Origin: Streptomyces sp. NBC_00376
GTDB taxonomy: Bacteria; Actinomycetota; Actinomycetes; Streptomycetales; Streptomycetaceae
Reading direction: 5' to 3'
DNA length: 64,000 nt
Assembly: GCF_036077095.1 (NCBI RefSeq)
Contig: NZ_CP107960.1
Span: 744,001-808,000 of the forward strand
The notes under the pieces are model-generated. The model did not search any database and was not told where the DNA came from. It worked only from the letters and a program-made list of their open reading frames with translations. Within the stretch, counting starts at the first letter, position 1; each line of letters begins with the position of its first letter. Below are positions 27,090-35,982 of this stretch, one piece after another. A program made the translations under genes and the position numbers.

Positions 27090-27216
27090 CAGCACATCAG
27101 CTCATGACGGGCGGGGCCGACCCATGCCGCACGGCCACGCCGGCCACGCCCGCCGACCTCTTCACCGACACCGGAACCGACACCGGCGCCAGCCGTCTCT
27201 CACCGGAGGCTCCACC

Positions 27217-27717
27217 ATGGACGTCGCCCAGCGCACCATCGACATCGCCCGCAAGAACGTGGAGGAGGGCGGACGCCCCTTCGCCACCGTCATCGTCAAG
27301 GACGGCGAGATCCTCGCCGAGAGCCCCAACATGGTGGCCCAGACCAACGACCCCACCGCCCACGCAGAGATCCTCGCCATCCGGGACGCCTGCCAGAAGC
27401 TCGGCACCGAGCACCTGGTCGGCACGACCATCTACGTGCTCGCCCACCCTTGCCCGATGTGCCTGGGATCGCTGTACTACTGCTCCCCCGACGAGGTCGT
27501 CTTCCTCACCACCCGCGATGCCTACGAGCCGCACTACGTGGACGACCGCAAGTACTTCGAGCTCGACACCTTCTACGGTGAATTCGCCAAGGACTACACC
27601 GAGCGGCGCCTCCCCATGCGCCACGAGCCGAACGACGCCGCTGTCGATGTGTACCGGCTGTGGCAGGAGCACAACGGCGGCAGCCGTCGCGTCCCCGGCG
27701 CACCGACGGCCGCGTAA
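27217..27717 (+). CDS. Cytidine/guanine-deaminase-like hydrolase
   Basis: The 166-residue protein has the zinc deaminase motifs HAE at residues 49-51 (DPTAHAEILAIRDAC) and PCPMC at 78-82 (AHPCPMCLGSLYYCSP). The pattern is closest to GuaD-type guanine deaminase, but cytosine or another nucleobase remains possible. GGAGG precedes the ATG at 27217. It lies 127 bases after cynS and before a strong terminator. It would supply purine-derived intermediates to the allantoin route. Confidence 0.82.
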   Translation: MDVAQRTIDIARKNVEEGGRPFATVIVKDGEILAESPNMVAQTNDPTAHAEILAIRDACQKLGTEHLVGTTIYVLAHPCPMCLGSLYYCSPDEVVFLTTRDAYEPHYVDDRKYFELDTFYGEFAKDYTERRLPMRHEPNDAAVDVYRLWQEHNGGSRRVPGAPTAA

Positions 27718-27774
27718 CCCCTGCTCACCCGGCTCCGCCGGCTGCCCTCCGGGCGCCGATCACACTGCCTCTTC

Positions 27775-27813
27775 GCCGTGCGTGGGAGTGTTTTCACCAC
27801 TCCCACACACGGC
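27775..27813 (+). terminator. Strong terminator after the cyn-deaminase operon
   Basis: GCCGTG and GTGGGAGTG on the left pair with CACTCCCAC and CACGGC on the right (15 pairs with one mismatch) around a TTTTCAC loop. Confidence 0.75.
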
Positions 27814-27957
27814 GATTCACAACACAACACTCCCCAATATCTGAAGACTTGCCCTGATTTACCCGGCCCGGCATGTCACGCATACGTCACCACCGGAGCG
27901 CATTCGCCTCGATCGCGGACGGTATGTCCGCTTGCCGAAGTCATTACCTCCAAACCC

Positions 27958-27986
27958 TTGACGGTGGAGTTGGCTAAAACTACGTT
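27958..27986 (+). promoter_or_regulatory. Promoter of the second NCS1 permease operon
   Basis: TTGACG (27958-27963) and TACGTT (27981-27986) are 17 bases apart. The start of transcription would fall near 27993, next to overlapping palindromes at 27997-28021. The permease ATG is about 70 bases further on. Confidence 0.5.
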
Positions 27987-27996
27987 TTTGGCCAAC

Positions 27997-28021
27997 GGAA
28001 GTTCACTTCCATTATGTGGAA
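27997..28021. promoter_or_regulatory. Overlapping palindromes (IclR/AllR-like operator?)
   Basis: GGAAGT-TC-ACTTCC (27997-28010) overlaps TTCCA-TTATG-TGGAA (28007-28021), giving three GGAA/TTCC half-sites in a row. Placed at the expected transcription start, this is a likely repressor site. The half-sites resemble IclR-family targets, but no IclR gene is in the window. Confidence 0.45.
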
Positions 28022-28062
28022 ACTTTGAAACATTCCCCCATCGCCACTCCCCGGAGCTCCAT

Positions 28063-28437
28063 ATGACTGCCGTGGATGACCGATCGTCCGTGGAGACCGA
28101 CGGCACCGCCAGTTCTGGTCTGTACACGTACGATCTCGCCCCGACGAAGAAGGAAGGGCGCCGTTGGGGCGCCTACAACGTCTTCACCCTCTGGGCCAAC
28201 GATGTACACAGCCTCGGCAACTACGCATTCGCCATCGGGCTCTTCGCGCTCGGGCTGAACGTGTGGGGCATCCTGGCCGCCTTCGCGCTCGCTTCGGTGC
28301 TGCTCTTCCTCCTGCTGACCCTCTCGGGCTTCATGGGCCACAAGACGGGCGTGCCCTTCCCCGTGATGAGCCGCATCGCCTTCGGCATCAGGGGGGCGAA
28401 GATACCGGCCGTAGGCACTGTTTCTCGGATCTCCTGA
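28063..28437 (+). pseudogene. NCS1 allantoin-type permease, 5' fragment cut by an insertion sequence
   Basis: The ATG at 28063 follows GGAG. About 117 residues read as the start of an NCS1 permease (LWANDVHSLGNYAFAIGLFALGLNVWGILAAF, GHKTGVPFPVMSRIAFGIRGAKIPA as landmarks). After GTA at 28411-28413 the IS5-type element begins, and the frame ends at a stop within it. The other part of the gene resumes at 30822. Removing both insertions and one copy of each target duplication restores the frame IPA-VVRG-LVAIAWFG. Confidence 0.92.
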
Positions 28438-29417
28438 CGCGGGTGGGGTGTTGGGGGCAGGCTGGCTGTATGGGCCGTGGTGATCTGACGAATGCGGAGT
28501 GGGATCAGCTGGAGTCGTACCTACCTCCTGGTGGTGCGCGTGGAGGTCGGTGGAGCGACCACCGCCGGGTCATCAACGGGGTTCTCTACCGGGTGCGGAC
28601 CGGCGTGCAGTGGCGGGATCTGCCGGAGCGGTTCGGGCCGTGGGAAACGGTCTATAAGCGGCATCGCCGCTGGTCAGCCGATGGAACGTGGCAGATGCTG
28701 CTGTCTCGCATCCAGGCAGCCGAGGACGCGGTGGGCGCGATCGACTGGGACGTGTCGGTGGACTCGACAGCCGTGCGGGCCCACCAGCACGCCGCCGGCG
28801 CGAGGAAAGCGGCCCCGGCCGCCGTTCCTCAAAAGGGGGCCGGGCGGGGGACGAACCAGGTCGATCCGGTCTTGCGGAATCTGGCAGTCCGCCTGGAGGC
28901 GGTGGTCAGATCGGCGAGTGTCTGGGGCGTTCCCGCGGCGGATTCACCACCAAGATCCACCTCGCCGCCGAGGGACGCTGCAGGCCCCTCGCTTTCGTCC
29001 TGACTCCCGGACACTACGGTGACGGACCCCAGCTCGAGCGGGTGCTGGAGCAGGTCTCCGTCCCCCGGGCCGGAGTCGGACGGCCCCGCACCCGGCCCGA
29101 CCATGTTCTGGCGGACAAGGCGTACACGTCCCGGAGCAACCGCCGTTACCTGCGACGACGCGGAATCCGGAACACCATCCCCGAACGCATCGACCAGCAA
29201 CGGAACCGACACAACCGTGGTTCACGCGGCGGCCGCCCCACCGGGTTCGACAGTGAGCGCTACAAGAAGCGCAACACCGTCGAACGCGCCATCAACCGGC
29301 TGAAGGGCTTCCGCGCCGTCGCCACGCGCTATGAAAAACGCGCCTACATCTACCTCGGCACCGTCACCCTCGCGGCTCTCATGATCTGGCTTCGCACGTG
29401 ATCCGAGAAACAGTGCC
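28414..29417 (+). mobile_element. IS5-family insertion sequence (IS-A copy 1, 1004 bp)
   Basis: The ends GGCACTGTTTCTCGGATC and its inverted complement bound the element, which is flanked by a TA target duplication (28412-28413 and 29418-29419). It carries two overlapping transposase frames. A copy of the same length and protein content lies at 37155-38158 in the opposite orientation. Both copies have an IS701-type element directly at their right border. Confidence 0.93.
28470..29401 (+). CDS. IS5-family transposase made by -1 frameshifting
   Basis: The first frame starts MGRGDLTNAEWDQLESYLPPGG and carries the IS5 N-terminal region and DVSVDSTAVRAHQHAAGA. The second carries GRSRGGFTTKIHLAAEG, LADKAYTSRSNRRYLRRRGI and the C-terminal catalytic part with ERAINRLKGFR. 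They overlap in the -1 relation. An A_AAG_GGG slippery heptamer, in the zero frame, sits at 28832-28838; slipping there yields ...VPQKGGRAGDEP... and a protein of about 310 residues, the normal family length. Confidence 0.88.
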
Positions 29418-29420
29418 TAG

Positions 29421-30818
29421 TACTGCAACGGTGTTTGTCGTGACGGGTGGTCAGTCGGTGGGGCGTGGCCTCGTTGTTTGTAGTGGCTGGTTCGGGCTTG
29501 GTGTTGTCGTTTTCGGCGCCAGGTCGACCAGTGCAGGATGTGGTCGACGGGTGCGTGCCGTCGGTTGGTGAGGCGGTGGATCAGGCGTCTGATCTCGGCG
29601 AGGCTGAGGTGGATGAGCTGGGAGGATCCGTTTCTGCTTTCCCGGTGTCGAGCTGGCGGGCCCGCAGGACGGTGAGGCAGGCGTGGGCGGCCATGGCCAG
29701 GGTGATGTGGCGGTGCCAGCCGGGGTAGCGGCGGACCTGGTAGTCGTCCAGGCCGCACTCCTGCTTCGCGGTCTGGAAGCATTCCTCGATCGCCCAGCGG
29801 CTCCCGGCGATGTGGATCAGCTCGTCCAGGGTGGCGTCGGCCGGGCCGTAGGCGATGTAGTAGGAGAGCTCTTGGGGACGGGCAACGCTGCGACGGGCGA
29901 TCACCCAATGCCGGCGGTCGGGCCGGTGCCAGGGGCGGACTTCGACGCGTGCCCAGTCATAGACGCGGGGCCCGTGGGAGCCCTGGCCGCACGAGCGGCG
30001 TTTCCATTTCTGCCGGGGCAGGGCGGGAAATAGATCGCTCACGGGGTGGTCGATGGCCCAGCGGGTGACGACCGTGTCGTGGCGGGTGGTGGCCATGACG
30101 TGGAAGACGTCCGCCTGTTCCAGCTCAGAGCGCCAGCCCTTGCTGTAGCCGTAGCCGGCATCTGCGGTCACCCAGCGGAACGGGATCTTGCCGGCGATCG
30201 CGCGGCGGACCATCTCCTTGGCCATCGCCACCTTCGTCGCGAAGCCGACCTCGTCGTCAATGCCGGCCCGGCGGCACCGCTCTCGGTCGTCCGTCCAGGA
30301 GGCAGGCAGATACAGACGGCGGTCGATCAGCGTTCGTCCGAGCGGGGCCGCATAGGCGAGGAAGACACCGACCTGGCAGTTCTCCGTGCGGCCCGCGGTG
30401 CCGGAGTACTGCCGTTGCACCCCGGCCGAACCGGTGCCCTTCTTCAGGAAGCCGGTGTCGTCCACGATCAGCACCGCACCAGGATCGCCGAGATGCTCGA
30501 CCACGTAGTCACGCACATCGTCCAGAACCTCGTCGGCGTCCCACTCGATCCGGTTCAACAGCCGGTGGATGCGGTCCGGACCTGCGTGGCCGGCTTCTTC
30601 GGCCAGCGTCCAGCCGTTCTTCCGCTGCAACGGGGCTACGAGTCCCCGCATATAGGCAAGAGCTGACTCACGAGGCTCCGATCTGCCGAATCGGTGAAGA
30701 AACCGCCCTTGCACCGCACCCAACTCACCGGCCCACGACCTGACCTCAGCAAGATCCCCACCCATGACAACACCAACGATCGACCTGCCTACCCGTCACA
30801 GCAAACACCGTTGCAGTA
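29421..30818 (-). mobile_element. IS701-family insertion sequence (IS-B copy 1, 1398 bp)
   Basis: The ends TACTGCAACGGTGTTTG (29421-29437) and its exact complement (30802-30818) bound the element. The 4-bp target duplication is CTAG (29417-29420 and 30819-30822). The left CTAG is made from the last C of the IS5-type element plus its TA duplication and the next G, so this element inserted after IS-A and exactly at its border. Confidence 0.94.
29581..30765 (-). CDS. IS701-family transposase
   Basis: The 394-residue protein starts MGGDLAEVRSWAGELGAVQGRF. It contains VLIVDDTGFLKKG, WVTADAGYGYSKGWRSELE and RWAIEECFQTAKQECGLDDYQVRRYPGWHRH (landmarks), the DDE-type core of IS701/SRSO17 transposases. 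It is intact and identical in sequence to the copy at 38215-39399, which suggests recent movement. Confidence 0.93.
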   Translation of the reverse strand: MGGDLAEVRSWAGELGAVQGRFLHRFGRSEPRESALAYMRGLVAPLQRKNGWTLAEEAGHAGPDRIHRLLNRIEWDADEVLDDVRDYVVEHLGDPGAVLIVDDTGFLKKGTGSAGVQRQYSGTAGRTENCQVGVFLAYAAPLGRTLIDRRLYLPASWTDDRERCRRAGIDDEVGFATKVAMAKEMVRRAIAGKIPFRWVTADAGYGYSKGWRSELEQADVFHVMATTRHDTVVTRWAIDHPVSDLFPALPRQKWKRRSCGQGSHGPRVYDWARVEVRPWHRPDRRHWVIARRSVARPQELSYYIAYGPADATLDELIHIAGSRWAIEECFQTAKQECGLDDYQVRRYPGWHRHITLAMAAHACLTVLRARQLDTGKAETDPPSSSTSASPRSDA

Positions 30819-30821
30819 CTA

Positions 30822-31952
30822 GTGCGTGGCCTCGTCGCCATCGCCTGGTTCGGTATCCAGACCTACCTCGCGTCGTCCGTGCTGGGCACGCTCCTCGTGA
30901 CGATGTTCCCGGGCCTCAAGTCCCTGGACACCAACTCCGTTCTCGGCCAGTCGACGCTCGGCTGGATCACCTTCCTGGCGCTGTGGGCCCTCCAGGTCCT
31001 CATCGTGAGTTACGGGATGCAGATGATCCGGCGGTACATGGCCTTCGCCGCACCCACGACCCTGATCACCATGTGCGCGCTTGCGGCCTGGATGTTCTGG
31101 CGGGCGGACGGCTCGATCTCGATGTCCATCGACTCCCCGCTCAGCGGCGGCGAGATGTGGCTCCAGATCCTGCAGGGCGCCGCGCTGTGGGTGGTGATCT
31201 ACGGAACGTTCGTGCTGAACTTCTGCGACTTCACCAGGTCCGCCCGGAGCCGCGGCTCCATCGTCCGCGGAAACGTGATCGGTATCCCGGTGAACATGCT
31301 GTTCTTCGCCGTGATCGTCGCGGTGCTCAGCGGAGCGCAGTTCAAGCTGGACGGGCACGTCATCACCAGCCCCACGGACATCGTGCGGACGATTCCGAAC
31401 ATGTTCCTCCTGGCCATCGCCTCGCTCGCGCTCATCGCCCTGACCGTCGCGGTGAACCTGATGGCCAACTTCGTGGCACCCATCTACGCCCTGGTCAACC
31501 TCTTCCCGCAGCGGCTGAACTTCCGCCGGGCCGGCATGGTGAGCGCCGTCGTGGGCCTGGTGATCCTGCCGTGGAACCTCTACAACAGCCCGGTCGTGGT
31601 GAACTACTTCCTCGGCGGGCTCGGGGCCCTGCTCGGGCCGCTCTTCGGTGTGATCATGGCCGACTACTGGCTGCTACGGAAGGCCCGGGTGAACGTGCCC
31701 GACCTCTACACCGACGCCGCGCAGGGCGACTACCACTACCGCCACGGTTTCAACCCCCGGGCCGTCTGGGCCTTCGTCCCCAGCGCCGCGATCGCCGTCG
31801 TCGTCGCGCTGGTGCCGTTCTTCAGCGCCGTGGCCGGATTCTCGTGGTTCGTCGGCGCCATCCTTGCCGCCGTGCTGTACGCGGCCGTCGCCGACCGCAG
31901 CATGCAGACCCGCGACGTGGACGGCGAGTCCATCGCGGTCGCCGCCGAGTGA
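30822..31952 (+). pseudogene. NCS1 allantoin-type permease, 3' fragment
   Basis: This is the rest of the permease, about 376 residues beginning VRGLVAIAWFGIQTYLASSVLG and ending in VAAE. It carries the later membrane segments and NFCDFTRSARSRGSIVRGN, IYALVNLFPQRLNFR and GVIMADYWLLRKARVNVPDLY. The last resembles the allantoin-permease branch (PucI/AllP-like). A GTG at 30822 could start a truncated protein, but the first helices would be missing, so the transporter should be inactive. Downstream genes now depend on a new promoter or read-through. Confidence 0.9.
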
Positions 31953-31975
31953 ACCATCCAGCAGAGAGCCGAACC

Positions 31976-32698
31976 ATGCGCATCCTCGTCGTGAACGTCA
32001 ACACCACGCAGTCCATCACCGACTCGATCGGTGAGCAGGCCGCCGGTGTGGCGTCACCCGGTACCGAGATCGTTCCGCTGACCCCTGCCTTCGGTGCGGA
32101 GTCGGTCGAGGGCAACTACGAGAGCTACCTCGCCGCCATCGCCGTGATGGAGGCCGTCCGCGCCTATCCGGAGCCGTTCGACGCCGTGATCCAGGCCGGG
32201 TACGGCGAACACGGCCGGGAAGGGCTGCAGGAGCTGCTCGACGTACCGGTCGTCGACATCACCGAGGCGGCCGCGAGCACCGCCCAGTTCCTGGGCCGCA
32301 CCTACTCCGTGGTCACGAGCCTGGACCGTACGGTCCCGCTGATCGAGGAGCGCCTCCACGCCGCCGGTCTGAGCGCCCGGTGCGCCTCCGTGCGCGCCAG
32401 CGGAATGGCCGTACTCGACCTGGAGCGGGACGAGAAGGCCGCCGTGGACGCCATCGTCGAGCAGGCCGCCCGTGCGGTGGAGGAGGACCACGCCGAGGTG
32501 ATCTGTCTGGGGTGCGGCGGCATGTCCGGTCTCACCGAGCGCGTCATCGAGCGCACCGGGGTTCCCGTCGTCGACGGGGTGACCGCCGCCGTGACGATCG
32601 CCGAGTCCCTGGTCCGCCTCGGCCTGAGCACCTCCAAGGTGCGCACGTACGCGACGCCTCGTCCGAAGAAGATCCTCAACTGGCCGCCGCGGGTGTGA
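31976..32698 (+). CDS. Asp/Glu/hydantoin-racemase family protein (allantoin racemase-like), lacking one catalytic Cys
   Basis: The 240-residue protein begins [19 protein letters not shown]. The second-half motif [11 protein letters not shown] places Cys180 as the conserved catalytic cysteine. The first-half motif, normally ACFGDPG, reads AGYGEHG (Gly75 in place of Cys). Racemases of this family use two cysteines, whereas the related arylmalonate decarboxylase has Gly at the first position and uses only the second. In this locus a role on allantoin or a related ureide is likely, but simple racemisation is uncertain. It starts 23 bases after the permease fragment. Confidence 0.8.
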   Translation: MRILVVNVNTTQSITDSIGEQAAGVASPGTEIVPLTPAFGAESVEGNYESYLAAIAVMEAVRAYPEPFDAVIQAGYGEHGREGLQELLDVPVVDITEAAASTAQFLGRTYSVVTSLDRTVPLIEERLHAAGLSARCASVRASGMAVLDLERDEKAAVDAIVEQAARAVEEDHAEVICLGCGGMSGLTERVIERTGVPVVDGVTAAVTIAESLVRLGLSTSKVRTYATPRPKKILNWPPRV

Positions 32699-32807
32699 CG
32701 CCGCAGGCCATGCCGGAACCGACCGGCGCGTAGTGGCCGCCGCTCCCCGGGCATCCGGCCGGGGAGCGGCGGTGGACGGAGAAACAACACAGGAGGAGGG
32801 GCATCCG

Positions 32808-34142
32808 TTGCCCGACGTACAGCTCGTACTGCGCTCCACGCGCGTCATCACTCCCGAGGGTGCCCGCCCCGCGTCCGTGGCCGTCGCCGACGGCCGGATC
32901 GTGGACGTGCTGCCGCACGCCGCCGAGGTGCCGGCCGGGGCGCGTCTTGAGGACGTCGGCGACGACGCCGTGCTGCCCGGCCTCGTCGATTCGCACGTCC
33001 ATGTGAACGACCCCGGCCGCAGCGAGTGGGAAGGCTTCTGGACCGCCACCCGGGCGGCCGCCGCCGGTGGCATCACCACCCTCATCGACATGCCGCTCAA
33101 CTCGCTGCCGCCGACCACCACGGTCGACAACCTGCGGGTCAAGCAGGAGGTCGCCCGAGCGAAGGCGCACATAGACACCGGCTTCTGGGGCGGCGCGATC
33201 CCGTCCAACCTCAAGGACCTGCGGCCGTTGCACGAGGCGGGGGTGTTCGGCTTCAAGTGCTTCCTCTCGCCCTCGGGGGTCGAGGAGTTCCCGGAGCTCG
33301 ACCCGGCCCGGCTGGCCGCCGCGATCGCGGAGATCGCCTCCTTCGACGGGCTGCTCATCGTGCACGCGGAGGACCCGGGCCATCTGGCCGCCGCCCCGCA
33401 GGGCAGCGGCCCCGCCTACGCGGTTTTTCTCGCCTCCCGCCCCCGCGCGGCGGAGCACGACGCCATCGCCCTGCTGATCCGGCTCGCCCGGGAGCACGAC
33501 GCCCGGGTCCACGTGCTGCACCTCTCCTCCAGCGACGCGCTGCCGCTCATCGCCGCGGCCAGGCGCGAGGGGGTCCGCATCACCGCCGAGACCTGCCCGC
33601 ACTTCCTCACCCTCACCGCGGAGGAGGTCCCGGACGGCGCGACCGAGTTCAAGTGCTGTCCGCCCATCCGCGAGCGCGAGAACCAGGACGCCCTCTGGCA
33701 GGGCCTGGCCGACGGCACACTCGACTGCGTCGTCTCCGACCACTCGCCCTGCACCACCGACCTCAAGACCCCCGACTTCGGTACGGCCTGGGGCGGCATC
33801 TCCTCGCTCCAGCTCGGTCTGCCCGCCATCTGGACCGCTGCCCGCGAGCGCGGCCACAGCCTGGAGGACGTCGTGCGCTGGATGTCGGCCGGCCCCGCCC
33901 GGCTGGCGGGACTGACCGGCAAGGGCGCCATAGCCCCCGGCTACGACGCCGACTTCGCGGTCCTCGCCCCCGAGGAGACCTTCACCGTCGACCCCGCCCG
34001 GCTGCACCACCGCAACCCGATCACCGCGTACGCGGGTAAGACGCTGCATGGTGTCGTCCGCGGGACGTGGCTGCGCGGTGAGCGGATCGCCGAGGACGGG
34101 AACATCACCGGGCGGTCGGGGCTGCTGATCGAACGGAACTAG
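32808..34142 (+). CDS. allB: Allantoinase (AllB type)
   Basis: The 444-residue cyclic amidohydrolase closely follows the AllB pattern: [22 protein letters not shown] (HxH at 63-65), FGFKCFLS with Lys150 as the expected carboxylated ligand, [43 protein letters not shown] (landmarks) with the catalytic Asp. It opens allantoin to allantoate. The TTG at 32808 is chosen because AGGAGGAGG lies 8 bases upstream; the frame extends to 32733 but without family similarity. It is the last recognisable gene of the ureide locus. Confidence 0.92.
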   Translation: MPDVQLVLRSTRVITPEGARPASVAVADGRIVDVLPHAAEVPAGARLEDVGDDAVLPGLVDSHVHVNDPGRSEWEGFWTATRAAAAGGITTLIDMPLNSLPPTTTVDNLRVKQEVARAKAHIDTGFWGGAIPSNLKDLRPLHEAGVFGFKCFLSPSGVEEFPELDPARLAAAIAEIASFDGLLIVHAEDPGHLAAAPQGSGPAYAVFLASRPRAAEHDAIALLIRLAREHDARVHVLHLSSSDALPLIAAARREGVRITAETCPHFLTLTAEEVPDGATEFKCCPPIRERENQDALWQGLADGTLDCVVSDHSPCTTDLKTPDFGTAWGGISSLQLGLPAIWTAARERGHSLEDVVRWMSAGPARLAGLTGKGAIAPGYDADFAVLAPEETFTVDPARLHHRNPITAYAGKTLHGVVRGTWLRGERIAEDGNITGRSGLLIERN

Positions 34143-34815
34143 CTGGGCTGTCTCGGTGGTCTCAATCGTACGTGCCCACCAGCACGCGGCCGGGGCCCGC
34201 AGAAGGAGGCCCCGGCCGGCGAGCCGGACGACCACGCCATCGGCCGGTCCCGGGGCGGACTGACGGCCCGGACGATCTCCCGTCCAATCTCGTAGAGAGG
34301 GTCTGGCTGCGGCCAGGCGTGGTGGTGCTGTCCCGCAGCCAGTACGGATCGCCCTGGTCCGAACCAGCGCGCGTTGCGGCGGACGCGCCGGCTGTTCGAT
34401 CCTGGTGGGCACGCGGGCCCGTGGCCCGAGGGAGCCAGGCACCCCATTCAGTGCGGAGACGGGTTTCGGGTCCAGGACGTTGCCGGTGGTGCAGCCGCCC
34501 TCTCCGGGCATCCGCTGGATCCGGGGCGGTACCCACACCTCAGTGGCATCGGGGCCCACGCGGGCAGGGAAGGCAGTCCTGCCCACTGGGCCGGCCGATG
34601 GGCACTGGGTGCGACCGGCACAATCCTTTGACCAGCAGCGATCAACCCGCACTCCGGCCTGCATTCCCGGCCGGCTGGAGATCATTTCCCAGATACCGTT
34701 CGCCGTCCGGACACTCACCCGCGCCTGGCTGCTCGTCCGGAGCAGCCAGGCGGAGAAAGCCATCGACGTCCTGCACCGACTGCCACGGTGAGCTGTCCGT
34801 GGCAGGAGCGCCGGA
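34143..34815. other. 673-bp stretch without a recognisable gene
   Basis: Several overlapping open frames exist on both strands, but none has a family resemblance, a good ribosome site or a natural length. The local composition is similar to the neighbours. It marks the right edge of the ureide locus and may be decayed coding DNA. Confidence 0.5.
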
Positions 34816-35868
34816 TCAGCCGATCAGGGTGTCCTTCAGCCATGGAGCGATCACGGCCATGGCCTCGCCGAAGCGCGAGATGGCGCAGTGACCGGTGTCC
34901 GGGATCAGCTCGACCCGGGTGTCCCGGCGGCCCTCGAACACCAGGGTGTCGGCCATTGGGACGTGGACGTCCTCGGTGCCGTTGACCACCAGCATCGGCC
35001 CATTGGCGTCCTGGTCCAGCAGTGGGCGCAGGTCGAAGGCCGCGAAGGCCTCATCGCGCTCGGCCGCGCTCGGCATGGCGTCGAAGCCCAGGGCGTTGCC
35101 GACGATGCCGTCCATGCCGAAGGCGAAGCCGCGGCCCGGGGCGAAGGAGCGCTCCACCGGGCCGCCGAGCACCACCGAGGCGTCCACCGCACCAGTCAGT
35201 CCGCTCCGGGCGGAGTAGTAACCGCCCATCGAGATGCCGAAGTGGCCGACCTTCCCGTTGCCGGCCGCGCGGGCGACGGAGACCAGCCCGGCGATCACCT
35301 CGGCCCCGCCGTCCGAGGTCATCGGCAGGTGGGCGGTCTCGCCGGTGCCGGCGAGGTCGAACAACAGGAGTCGTGCCGGCAGGGCGAACGCGAGCTGCTC
35401 CCACATGCCGTGCAGGTCGGTCTTCCAGGAGTCCACCCCGCCGCTGGCCAACACGATCGGAGCGTCGGCGGACAGGCCGGGGGCGGCCATCAGGTGTATC
35501 GGCAGGGTGGCGTGGCCGCCGCGGTACGGGACGGTGAGCGTGCGGCGCTCGAGCTCCACCGGGAAGCCGGGGGCAGCGAGGACGTACTGCTCGACCTGGC
35601 GGGCGAGCGCGGTGCGCTTCGGGCCGTCGGCGAGCGAGGGGAACTTGGCCCAGCCGTAAGCCTGCGCGGCCAGACGGTGGCGCCCTGCCTCGGCGTGCCG
35701 GGCGGCGAGGGCGGACCACTCGTACACCCAGCCGCCGGGCCGGTCGGGCCACATCTCGGTGACGGCGGCGCGGACCGCGTCCACCTCGTCGATGGGGAGG
35801 CCGAGGGTCATCTGCGGGTAGCGCTCGACGAACAGGTCCTGCGGGTCCAGGGGCCAGGTGAAGGACAT
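34816..35868 (-). CDS. FrsA-like alpha/beta hydrolase (DUF1100 type)
   Basis: The 350-residue protein starts MSFTWPLDPQDLFVERYPQM. It has the hydrolase elements PIVLASGGVDSWK (oxyanion region), the nucleophile elbow GISMGGYY, a late Asp in NGTEDVHVPM and the His in DTGHCAISR. It resembles FrsA/esterase proteins of about 350-400 residues; the substrate is unknown. AGGAGG seven bases before the ATG at 35868 sets the start. It is divergent from tetR, and a palindrome lies between the two genes. Confidence 0.85.
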   Translation of the reverse strand: MSFTWPLDPQDLFVERYPQMTLGLPIDEVDAVRAAVTEMWPDRPGGWVYEWSALAARHAEAGRHRLAAQAYGWAKFPSLADGPKRTALARQVEQYVLAAPGFPVELERRTLTVPYRGGHATLPIHLMAAPGLSADAPIVLASGGVDSWKTDLHGMWEQLAFALPARLLLFDLAGTGETAHLPMTSDGGAEVIAGLVSVARAAGNGKVGHFGISMGGYYSARSGLTGAVDASVVLGGPVERSFAPGRGFAFGMDGIVGNALGFDAMPSAAERDEAFAAFDLRPLLDQDANGPMLVVNGTEDVHVPMADTLVFEGRRDTRVELIPDTGHCAISRFGEAMAVIAPWLKDTLIG

Positions 35869-35934
35869 GGTGGTGCCTCCTGCTGCTCTTAAAGCCGTAA
35901 TTCTTGCATTAGTGACTATGTGCCCAAGCTGCAA

Positions 35935-35958
35935 TTAACGCAAGTCGTCTTGCGTTAA
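35935..35958. promoter_or_regulatory. TetR-type operator palindrome
   Basis: Perfect 10-base arms TTAACGCAAG and CTTGCGTTAA flank a TCGT centre, between the divergent hydrolase and tetR genes and 24 bases before the tetR start. This is the expected autorepression site. Confidence 0.8.
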
Positions 35959-35982
35959 GGTGGTGGCCGAGGTGATCGACAC

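Noticed and set aside
30764..32698. A long frame that seems to fuse the insertion-sequence end to the racemase-like protein
   Set aside because: The racemase family start is at 31976; the upstream part is out of frame with the permease fragment that truly occupies it.
34143..34815. A 239-codon plus-strand gene at 34172-34891
   Set aside because: It overlaps the hydrolase 3' end antisense, lacks a ribosome site and resembles no family.
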